The translations under genes were made by a program, and so were the position numbers. The notes below the pieces were generated by a model. The model saw nothing but the letters and a program-made list of their open reading frames with translations. It searched no databases and was not told the DNA's origin. Below, in pieces: positions 42,031-49,119 of a DNA stretch of 64,000 nt. Source of the stretch: Collinsella sp. AF08-23 (lineage in GTDB: Bacteria > Actinomycetota > Coriobacteriia > Coriobacteriales > Coriobacteriaceae); assembly GCF_003479805.1 (NCBI RefSeq), contig NZ_QUHV01000001.1, positions 248,001 to 312,000 of the forward strand, in the 5' to 3' direction. How positions within the stretch are numbered: position 1 is the stretch's first letter; every line of letters starts with the position of its first letter.

Positions 42031-42954
42031 TTATCCCAGCAGCTTGCGGGCCTCCTGCACGGCGCCGTAGAGGTTGGCGTCGTTTCCGAGCGTCGCGCGG
42101 GTGACGCGGGGGAGGGGCATGGCGTCGAGCGGGCCCGTGTACGCCCTGCGCTGCTCGGCGAGTGCCTCCTCGATCGCCTCGATGAGAGCGTCGTGGCAGC
42201 TGATGCCGCCGGCGATGGCGAACACATCGGGGTCGAGGACGCATTGCATGTTGAACAGGCGCCCCGCGAAGGCCGCGGCATAGGCATCGAGCCCGCGGCG
42301 GGCGTCCGCGTCTCCGGAGTCGATCCACTCGAAGATCGTGCGACCGTCGACCTTTGTGTAGGCGGGGTCGTCGGCCAGGCCCTTCGCCTCGAGGACGAAG
42401 CGGCGCAGGCCCATCCAGCCGCAGAGGTCGGAGAACGTGTTTGCCATGGTGAGTGGCTCGGCGATGTCGTTGCGCATCATGCTGAATTCCCCGGCAAAGC
42501 AATGGGTGCCGTGGAGGACGGAGCCGTTAATGACGACGCCGCCGCCGATCCCCGTGCCGATGGCGAGAACCACGCCCACGCGCGTGCCCTTGAGTGCGCC
42601 CACCGCGTATTCGCCCATCGCGCAGGCCTTGCCGTCGTTACGCACCGCGACGGGGACGCCGAGCTCCTCACGCAGGATGCGGCCGATGGGGCATTCGTGC
42701 ATATAGGTGAGCGCTCCGCCGTGGTAGATGGTGCCGTCGGGGTCGTCCTCGAAGATGAGGCCCGGAGCGCTCACGCCTACTGCCGCGAATGCTCCGGCAT
42801 GCGTCTGCGCGATGTCGCAGATTGCCCGGACGACCTCCTCGCTTGAGGAAAACGCGGTCGGCGTGTCTCCCCGGTCGATCATGTTGAAGTCATCGTCGAC
42901 GAGTGCCCATTTCACGCTGGTCCCACCGATGTCCACGCCAAGATATGCACCCAT
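42031..42954 (-). CDS. ROK family sugar kinase
   Basis: The 307-residue kinase has the ATP phosphate loop YLGVDIGGTSVKWAL at the start, VRNDGKACAMGEY with catalytic Asp, and AIGTGIGGGVVINGS. It lacks the usual ROK zinc motif CxCGxxGC: the matching region reads HCFAGEFSMM, as in some beta-glucoside or glucose kinases. It could phosphorylate the glucose released by LacG, which is the missing step for the non-galactose half of lactose. The ATG at 42954 follows GAAGGGGG; an ORF extension to 43368 overlaps another small gene and is rejected. Confidence 0.85.
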   Translation of the reverse strand: MGAYLGVDIGGTSVKWALVDDDFNMIDRGDTPTAFSSSEEVVRAICDIAQTHAGAFAAVGVSAPGLIFEDDPDGTIYHGGALTYMHECPIGRILREELGVPVAVRNDGKACAMGEYAVGALKGTRVGVVLAIGTGIGGGVVINGSVLHGTHCFAGEFSMMRNDIAEPLTMANTFSDLCGWMGLRRFVLEAKGLADDPAYTKVDGRTIFEWIDSGDADARRGLDAYAAAFAGRLFNMQCVLDPDVFAIAGGISCHDALIEAIEEALAEQRRAYTGPLDAMPLPRVTRATLGNDANLYGAVQEARKLLG

Positions 42955-42995
42955 TGCCGTACCCCCTTCAGATATGACGATATCCGAAATGTACA

Positions 42996-43028
42996 CCAAA
43001 AGAGCCTCGATAACCGAGGCCCTTTTGG
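42996..43028 (-). terminator. Terminator of the small 70-codon gene
   Basis: A 14-bp stem with one mismatch (42996-43009 with 43015-43028) and AT loop lies 25 bp after that gene's stop; TCTTTTGG is on the 3' side. Confidence 0.65.
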
Positions 43029-43052
43029 CGAGTCGCTGTATTGGTGGTGTTC

Positions 43053-43265
43053 TTAGGCTGTGTACTGCTGCATGGGTGCCATGTTGAGCGCAAGGAGCAA
43101 GTTGCGAAACGACTGTTCGAGATTCGCGGTCTGGTCGCTCGAGCGCTTGAGGGCGGTGGGACCGAGGAGGCCCTTTCTCTGTGTCGGGGGGAAGGAGAAA
43201 AGACTTGCACATGTGTGCTGCGACCGGTGCGTCCGGGCCAGCTTGACATCGTTGGAAGAATGCAT
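43053..43265 (-). CDS. Small protein of unknown function (70 aa)
   Basis: The short ORF has a strong ribosome site (GAGGAGG, 7 nt before ATG), a hairpin leader upstream and a terminator downstream, so it has all the parts of a gene. The product starts MHSSNDVKLARTHRSQ, is basic, has no membrane helix, and the second half (LKRSSDQTANLEQSFRNLLL) looks helical with GC-rich third positions. I recognise no family. It is the only candidate in the 42955-43733 gap and could alternatively be a regulatory RNA that happens to be open. Confidence 0.45.
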   Translation of the reverse strand: MHSSNDVKLARTHRSQHTCASLFSFPPTQRKGLLGPTALKRSSDQTANLEQSFRNLLLALNMAPMQQYTA

Positions 43266-43293
43266 GCTCGGACCTCCTCGTCATCCACCAAAT

Positions 43294-43332
43294 ACAGCAC
43301 GCGGGGCATCGCTGCATCGCCCCGGGTGCTGT
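43294..43332. other. 39-nt hairpin upstream of the small gene
   Basis: ACAGCAC (43294-43300) pairs with GTGCTGT (43326-43332) and GGGGC (43303-43307) with GCCCC (43319-43323). It lies 29 bp before the small minus-strand gene. From 43333 to 43733 there is only noncoding sequence; TATACT near 43634 is a possible -10 for the aminotransferase. Confidence 0.5.
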
Positions 43333-43733
43333 CCTCATTATTGCCAGCAAGCTTCTCCTTGTTGCCATAAGAAAGACTTACGAGTCTTTGCCAGATTGAT
43401 GAATGGCCAGTTCAGAAGTGAAAAATGAAATATAACGCGTTGCATGGCGACTGGCCAACCTTACGCACGCCTTAAGAAATCGACCGTTCGCCATGGCGCT
43501 TCTGTGGCGGGTCTGTTGGGGAAGTGTGAAGGGGCGTTTGTCGATACATCTCCGCGGGCAGAGTCATGCTCGCAAAGGGGGTCGACTTCATTTTAAGCAT
43601 CGTGTGGAGTGCGCCATACGGCTGGCAAACCACGTATACTGTTTCGAAGCAAAGCGGCGTGATTGCACATGGCCGCAGCGCAGGACGATTCCTGCGGCTC
43701 CCGCACCCTTACGCCTCCAAGAAAGGGGCCGAC

Positions 43734-45020
43734 ATGCAGACGATGTACCAAAAGATGAGCGATGCCGAACTGGCCGATGCCCTTGTGGATCTCAAGGCCC
43801 AGGTCGCCGAGGTCAAGGCACGCGGGCTTAAGCTCGACATGGCGCGCGGCAAACCGTCGCCCGCGCAGGTGGACATCTCCCGTCCCATGCTCGACCTTTT
43901 GAGCTCCTCTGCCGATCTCACCGACGAGGGCGTCGACTGCTCCAATTACGGCTGTTTCGAGGGCATCCCGTCTGCGCGCAAGCTCGCCGGCGAGTTTTTG
44001 GGCGTTCCCGCCGAGCAGACCATCGTCCTCGGCTCCTCCAGCCTCAACATCATGCAGGACGTCATCGTCCATTATTGGGAGAAGGGCGTGCCCGGTCACA
44101 CCCCGTGGCACAAGCTCGAGGGCGTGAAGTGGCTGTGCCCCGCGCCCGGTTACGACCGTCACTTCGGCCTCACCGAGGACCTCGGCATCGAGAACATCCC
44201 GGTCCGCATGACCGAGACCGGCCCCGACATGGACGAGGTCGAGCGCCTCGTCGCTTCGGATCCCTCCATCAAGGGCATGTTCTGCGTCCCCAAGTATTCC
44301 AACCCCACAGGTGTGACCTACTCCGATGAGACGGTCCGCCGTCTCGCCACCATGGAGTGTGCCGCCCCCGACTTCCGCATCGTGTGGGACGACGCCTACG
44401 CCGTGCATGATTTTGCCGAGGAGCCCGAGAAGCTCGCGAACATCTTCGACTTCGCGCGCGAGGCGGGCAACGAGGATCGCATTCTCGCCGTCGCATCCAC
44501 GTCCAAGATCACGTTCCCCGGCGCGGGCATCGCGTTCTTCGGCTCCTCGCCCTCGAACGTCGCGGAGGTCGCCAGCACCCTCAAGGTCGGCCTGATCTCC
44601 GCCAACAAGCTCAACCAGCTCATGCACGTGCGCTTTTTGCCCACGCTCGACGCCGTGCGCGAGCACATGGCCAAGCACGCGGAGTTCCTGCGTCCGCGCT
44701 TTGAGTGCGTTGAGCGCAAGCTCGAGGAGGGGCTAGCGGGTACTGGTTGCGCCACGTGGACTCACCCCAACGGCGGGTACTTCGTGAGCTTCGACGGCCC
44801 CGAGGGCTCCGCCAAGCGCGTGGGTGCCCTTTGCAAGGAGCTGGGCGTCACCATGACGCCGGCGGGCGCCACCTGGCCCTATGGCAAGGATCCGCTCGAC
44901 ACGAACATCCGCATTGCGCCGAGCTATCCGAGTGTCGATGAGCTCTCCGCCGCGCTTGACGTGTTGGTACTTGCGGTCAAGCTGGTGAGTGCCGAGTTGG
45001 CGAGCGAGGAGCGCGCCTAG
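43734..45020 (+). CDS. aspT: Aspartate aminotransferase, subgroup Ic (AspT type)
   Basis: The 428-residue PLP enzyme has MARGKPSPAQ near residue 36, SNYGCFEGIPSARKL, VLGSSSLNIMQD, CPAPGYDRHF, FCVPKYSNPTGVTYSDE, WDDAYAVHD and ASTSKITFPGAGIAF with PLP-Lys258. This is the corynebacterial AspT / MocR-like subgroup of aspartate aminotransferases, distinct from AspC. It exchanges amino groups between aspartate and 2-oxoglutarate. The start at 43734 follows GAAAGGGG; the ORF upstream to 43566 is not coding. Its stop abuts the next gene's ATG. Confidence 0.85.
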   Translation: MQTMYQKMSDAELADALVDLKAQVAEVKARGLKLDMARGKPSPAQVDISRPMLDLLSSSADLTDEGVDCSNYGCFEGIPSARKLAGEFLGVPAEQTIVLGSSSLNIMQDVIVHYWEKGVPGHTPWHKLEGVKWLCPAPGYDRHFGLTEDLGIENIPVRMTETGPDMDEVERLVASDPSIKGMFCVPKYSNPTGVTYSDETVRRLATMECAAPDFRIVWDDAYAVHDFAEEPEKLANIFDFAREAGNEDRILAVASTSKITFPGAGIAFFGSSPSNVAEVASTLKVGLISANKLNQLMHVRFLPTLDAVREHMAKHAEFLRPRFECVERKLEEGLAGTGCATWTHPNGGYFVSFDGPEGSAKRVGALCKELGVTMTPAGATWPYGKDPLDTNIRIAPSYPSVDELSAALDVLVLAVKLVSAELASEERA

Positions 45021-45896
45021 ATGAGCGAGTCCTTTGACGAGTTTTTCGATGACGAGCAGGAGCTGATGGATGCAGGGGAGACGCTCGAGGGCGCGAACGC
45101 TGCATCTGCCGGAGAGCCTGCTGAAGAGTCTGGCTGGGACGGCGGATCCGAGCAGGCCTCCGAGCCCGAGCATGAGCCGAGAACGGAAGCCGGCTCCAAT
45201 CGCAAGGCCGCTTCGGCATCTGCTGTCCCCACCCGACAGGCTCCTCCGTTTTGGATGGTCTTGGCCATTGCGGGCATCTCGCTTGTCTTGGGCGTGGTGA
45301 TCGGCTATCTGATCGGCACCTCGGCGACCATAGCGGAGCTGAGCGCGAATGCCGGGCAGTCCGTGAGTGCTTCCGATGACGCGAGCGATGAGGCGTCGCT
45401 GTCGATGCCCGAGGGGCATCCCGAGGTCGACGTCGACGAGGAGGGTAACGCCACGGTTGTCGACGGTTCGAGCGCGACAGGTGAGACGGACACCCTCTCT
45501 CGCGCCAACACGTACTTCGACATGGGCATGGCCGCTATGGAAGATGCCCAGGACGAATCTGCGCAGCAGCAGGCGGCGGATCTGTTTGCCCAGGCAGTTG
45601 AGCTCTACGATGAGTACCTCGAGACGACTGACTCTCCGTCCGCCGAGGTCGATCGCGCGATTTGCGTGTTCTACACGGGCGACCACGATGCCGCCATCGC
45701 GGATTTGGAAGACCTGGTGGAGCGTGACGACTCCTTCGCTCCGGCATGGGCGAACCTCGGCATGTTCTACGAATCGCACGGGGATACCGCCAAGGCCAAG
45801 AAAGCGTATCGTGCCGCAATCGACGCTGCGGAGCAGGATGATACGTATGGCGTCAAGGATTATGCCCAGCAGCGTCTCGACGCGTTGAACGAATAG
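45021..45896 (+). CDS. Membrane-anchored TPR protein
   Basis: The 291-residue protein has an acidic, disordered N-terminus (about 72 residues, rich in Glu/Ala/Ser), one membrane helix (about residues 76-102, FWMVLAIAGISLVLGVVIGY), an acidic linker, then TPR-like repeats to the end (TLSRANTYFDMGMAAM, AICVFYTGDHDAAIADLEDLV, AWANLGMFYESHGDTAKAKKAYRAAI). The repeats face outside the cell if the N-terminus is cytosolic. Function is unknown. It begins directly at the stop of aspT and precedes the STAS gene by 39 bp, so they are probably one transcript. Confidence 0.75.
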   Translation: MSESFDEFFDDEQELMDAGETLEGANAASAGEPAEESGWDGGSEQASEPEHEPRTEAGSNRKAASASAVPTRQAPPFWMVLAIAGISLVLGVVIGYLIGTSATIAELSANAGQSVSASDDASDEASLSMPEGHPEVDVDEEGNATVVDGSSATGETDTLSRANTYFDMGMAAMEDAQDESAQQQAADLFAQAVELYDEYLETTDSPSAEVDRAICVFYTGDHDAAIADLEDLVERDDSFAPAWANLGMFYESHGDTAKAKKAYRAAIDAAEQDDTYGVKDYAQQRLDALNE

Positions 45897-45935
45897 CGGC
45901 GGTGCCCTGGTGCCGCGCGCGATGAAAGGTGATAT

Positions 45936-46250
45936 ATGGAACTCATGATTACCACCAACCCGAGCCCTGAGCGCTACGTGGTCTCCGTGGCAGGCGAGAT
46001 AGACATTTCGAATGCCGACAAGCTCCGCAATGCCATCGACCTGGCTCTGGAGCAGCCTACCGATCGCGTCGAGCTCGATTTCTCCCAGGTCGCGTACATT
46101 GATTCGACCGGCATCGGCGTGCTGGTGGGTGCTGCCCACCATGCGTCCGAGCGTGGTCGCGCCTTTGCCATCACGGGAGCCCAGCCCAATGTCGTGCGCG
46201 TTGTGCAGTTGCTCGGCGTAGACAAGGACATCGACATCAGCGCTGTGTAA
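45936..46250 (+). CDS. STAS-domain anti-sigma factor antagonist
   Basis: The 104-residue single STAS domain of the SpoIIAA/RsbV type has VSVAGEIDISNADKLRNAI and QVAYIDSTGIGVLVGAA, with phosphorylatable Ser57 in DSTGIG. In this family the unphosphorylated protein binds an RsbW-like kinase and frees a sigma factor; no kinase gene is nearby. A hairpin follows at once. Confidence 0.88.
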   Translation: MELMITTNPSPERYVVSVAGEIDISNADKLRNAIDLALEQPTDRVELDFSQVAYIDSTGIGVLVGAAHHASERGRAFAITGAQPNVVRVVQLLGVDKDIDISAV

Positions 46251-46256
46251 GCGATT

Positions 46257-46287
46257 GAACGGACCTTGCGTTCTGCAAGGTCCGTTC
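46257..46287 (+). terminator. Hairpin after the STAS gene
   Basis: A 13-bp perfect stem (46257-46269, 46275-46287) with GTTCT loop lies 7 bp after the stop; no T-run follows. Confidence 0.55.
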
Positions 46288-46376
46288 ATCGTGCGGGGGT
46301 ATACTTAAAAAATTGCCGACACTCGCCGGCGCGCGGTTTGGCGCGTCGGCCATTCGACTGCCCTGGGAGGTATCCC

Positions 46377-46946
46377 GTGTTAGGAATCGGCTCAACCGAG
46401 TTCGTGATCATTCTGGTCTTCGGCTTTTTGCTGTTTGGACCCGATAAATTGCCGCAGATGGGTCACACCATCGGCCGTGCGCTGCGTCAGTTCCGCGAAA
46501 CGCAGGAGAAGCTGACCGCCGTCGTGCAGACCGAGGTGGTCGACCCCATGGCTGCCGCGGCTAAAAAGCCGATGACGTCCGATGCCGCAGCCTCCTCGCA
46601 TGACGACGAAGACGCCGATGCGCCCGCCTCCGCCACCGAGCCCGCACGCAAGGAGACTTTCGCCGAGCGTCGCGCTCGTTTGGCTGCGGAGCGCGCGGAG
46701 CAGGAGGCTGCCAAAGCGGCAGCCGAAGAGAATGCCGACGCAACTTCTGACGATACCACTTCTGCCTCTGCCTCCGTCGAGGAGCCCCAGGCCGAGACCA
46801 AGGAGGAGACGGTCGAGGAGTCCGCGCCGTTGACTACCGAGGACCTCTACGCCCGCCGTCCCCGCAAGCGCAAGGCTGCCGAGGCGACTGAGGCGGCGGA
46901 CGATTCCGCCACATCCGCCGACGCTTCGAAGGGAGGTGAGCAGTAA
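46377..46946 (+). CDS. tatA: Twin-arginine translocase TatA/TatB subunit
   Basis: The 189-residue protein starts at a GTG with GGGAGG upstream: one short membrane helix (FVIILVFGFLLFG), the FGPDKLPQ hinge and an amphipathic helix GHTIGRALRQFRETQEKL. A long acidic, Ala/Glu-rich tail follows, ending in a basic ARRPRKRKAAE patch. The tail is longer than in typical TatA. It overlaps tatC by one base. Only one TatA/B-type gene is seen, so it may serve both roles, as in minimal TatAC systems. Confidence 0.85.
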   Translation: MLGIGSTEFVIILVFGFLLFGPDKLPQMGHTIGRALRQFRETQEKLTAVVQTEVVDPMAAAAKKPMTSDAAASSHDDEDADAPASATEPARKETFAERRARLAAERAEQEAAKAAAEENADATSDDTTSASASVEEPQAETKEETVEESAPLTTEDLYARRPRKRKAAEATEAADDSATSADASKGGEQ

Positions 46947-47740
46947 TGCCCATCGGACCCGCGCGCATGCCGCTCATGGATCATCTTGGTGAGCTTCGCC
47001 GTCGTCTCACCATCGTTGTGGCGTCGGTTGTCGCCGCCACGGTATTTATGTACTTCGCCGCACCCACGCTCGTGGATATCCTCAAGGATCCCATCAACGG
47101 GTCCCTACAGCCCGGCGAGCAGCTCTCCGTCATGACGTCGCTCGGTGGCTTCTCCATCAAGTTCAACATTGCCGTCAAGGTCGCGCTCGCCATGTGCACG
47201 CCCATGATCGTCTGGCAGATCCTTGCGTTCTTCCTTCCAGCCCTGCGTCCCAACGAGCGCAAGTGGGTCGTGCCTACCGTGCTCGTGGCAACGGCCCTGT
47301 TCTTTGCCGGCGTGGTGTTTTGCTACCTCTTCATCGCCCCGGCTGCCTTTGAATGGCTGCTCCAGGAGACGCGCTCGATCGGCGCCGCCATGCCGCAGCT
47401 TGAGGATTTCATCAACACCGAGCTGCTGCTCATGATCGGCTTCGGCGTATCGTTCGAGCTTCCGCTCATTGTGTTCTACCTCGCGGTATTCCATATCGTG
47501 CCGTACGCCAGCTTCCGTGGGGCCTGGCGCTATGTCTATGTGATCATGCTCGTGGTCTCGGCGTCCATCACGCCCGACGCATCGCCTGTGACGCTCATCT
47601 TCATGTACGCGGTCATGCTGTCGCTCTACGAGATCGCGCTGCTCGTGACCCGTTTTGTCGTGGTCGCGCGCGATGGCAAGGCAGGCCTTACCGAGAGCCG
47701 CCTGGGCCTGTTTGGCGACGATGAGGACGACGAGGAGTAG
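46946..47740 (+). CDS. tatC: Twin-arginine translocase subunit TatC
   Basis: The 264-residue polytopic protein has six membrane helices and the TatC marks MDHLGELRRRL, FSIKFNIAVKVAL, WQILAFFLPALRPNER, FGVSFELPLIVFYL and SASITPDASPVTL. It recognises the twin-arginine signal and gates export of folded cofactor proteins. The start overlaps the tatA stop (TAATG) and has GGGAGGTGAG upstream. HypA/HypB downstream suggest that at least one exported client is a nickel-iron hydrogenase, not present here. Confidence 0.92.
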   Translation: MPIGPARMPLMDHLGELRRRLTIVVASVVAATVFMYFAAPTLVDILKDPINGSLQPGEQLSVMTSLGGFSIKFNIAVKVALAMCTPMIVWQILAFFLPALRPNERKWVVPTVLVATALFFAGVVFCYLFIAPAAFEWLLQETRSIGAAMPQLEDFINTELLLMIGFGVSFELPLIVFYLAVFHIVPYASFRGAWRYVYVIMLVVSASITPDASPVTLIFMYAVMLSLYEIALLVTRFVVVARDGKAGLTESRLGLFGDDEDDEE

Positions 47741-47760
47741 CGCACGCGCGCCCATGGAAC

Positions 47761-48132
47761 ATGCATGAGATCGGCATCGTCAATGGCATACTCAAGACAG
47801 TGATCGACACGGCGCGCGAGGCAGGTGCTTCGCGCGTCGTTTCCGTTAAACTGCGCATCGGTGACATGTGCGAGGTCGTTCCCGAGTCGCTCGATTTTGC
47901 CTGGGAGGTCTTTCGGGAGGATGACCCGCTCACAGGTGAATCTGAGCTCGAGGTGGAGGATGTCCATCCCCGCAGCCGTTGCCTCGCGTGCGGTGATGAG
48001 TTTGACCACGACCGGTTCCACCTGCGCTGCCCTGCATGTGGGAGCCCGCAGACGCGCCTGTTGCAGGGACGGGAGCTCGACATCGTGTCAATGGAAGTCG
48101 AAACCGACGACGATTTCCAATTGGGGACGTAG
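47761..48132 (+). CDS. hypA: Hydrogenase nickel-incorporation protein HypA
   Basis: The 123-residue metallochaperone begins MHEIGIVNGIL with the nickel-binding His2. It has the zinc site C74-x2-C77 and C90-x2-C93 (CLACGDEFDHDRFHLRCPACG). It hands nickel to [NiFe]-hydrogenase with HypB. It is 20 bp after tatC and 65 bp before hypB. No hydrogenase structural genes are in the window. Nickel urease delivery is another possible role. Confidence 0.92.
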   Translation: MHEIGIVNGILKTVIDTAREAGASRVVSVKLRIGDMCEVVPESLDFAWEVFREDDPLTGESELEVEDVHPRSRCLACGDEFDHDRFHLRCPACGSPQTRLLQGRELDIVSMEVETDDDFQLGT

Positions 48133-48197
48133 TCGTTTTGGAAATCGTTTGGGAAAAACGGGGATAGAGTTGGAGCGAAAACAGGGAAGGGGACTTC

Positions 48198-48884
48198 ATG
48201 GCGGAGAAAACGATCGATATCGCACAGCCGGTGCTTTCGCGCAACGAGCGCATCGCTGATCGCTTGAGAACGCGTTTCTCGGAGTCGGGGGTGTTTGTGG
48301 TGAACGTCCTTTCGAGCCCCGGATCTGGCAAGACCACGACCATCTTGGCCTCCAATGAGCGACTGCGCGCTGCGGGTCTTACCTGTGCCGTTATCGAGGG
48401 TGACATTGCGTCCGACGTAGATGCCTTAGCGTGCAAAGATGCAGGCATGCCGGCCATCCAGATCAACACCGGCGGTCTTTGCCACCTTGAGGGCAACATG
48501 ATCGAGCAGGCGGTCGACGCGTTCGATACAAGCGTGGGCCTGCAGGATATCGACGTGATCTTTATCGAGAACGTGGGCAATCTGGTATGTCCCGTCGACT
48601 TTGACCTAGGTGAAAACCTGTCGGTTATGATCCTCTCGGTTCCCGAAGGCGATGATAAGCCGCTCAAGTACCCGGGCATTTTCCAGCATGCTGGAGCCCT
48701 GCTGCTCAACAAGGTCGATGTGGCAGCTGCCTTCGACTTCGATCTTGCCGAATACAATCACGTTCTCGATGATTTGAACCCCACCGCCCCCCGTTTTGAG
48801 GTGAGCGCTCGACATGGACAGGGCATGGACGCCTGGTGTGACTGGCTGCTGGCTCAAATCGCGAACAAAGCGTCGCGCGCTTAA
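48198..48884 (+). CDS. hypB: Hydrogenase nickel-incorporation GTPase HypB
   Basis: The 228-residue G3E GTPase has the P-loop SSPGSGKTT (residues 39-47), IEGDIASDVDA switch region, the HypB motif ENVGNLVCP and LLNKVDVAAA (NKxD-type). It lacks the His-rich N-terminal region and the CxxCGC metal site of some HypB proteins. It provides GTP-driven nickel delivery with HypA. AAGGGGA precedes the ATG. Confidence 0.92.
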   Translation: MAEKTIDIAQPVLSRNERIADRLRTRFSESGVFVVNVLSSPGSGKTTTILASNERLRAAGLTCAVIEGDIASDVDALACKDAGMPAIQINTGGLCHLEGNMIEQAVDAFDTSVGLQDIDVIFIENVGNLVCPVDFDLGENLSVMILSVPEGDDKPLKYPGIFQHAGALLLNKVDVAAAFDFDLAEYNHVLDDLNPTAPRFEVSARHGQGMDAWCDWLLAQIANKASRA

Positions 48885-49119
48885 AAGCACCAGATAGGAC
48901 TCTCGGAATCACCCGTGCCCGTCCATATCCAACCTCGCTTGTCCTTACCGGCCTGCGTTCTTCTGCGCGCCCGCCCGCAGCTGCCCGCGCTGAAGAGCCT
49001 TCAACGTGAGCTTTTCGCGCTGCGGTCAGAACTCGTGTACACTGACCCCACACCATATATAGATACTTCCGGACGCCCTTTGGGCATGCCGGTTCGCGCA
49101 CACCAAAAAGGAGCCCGAC

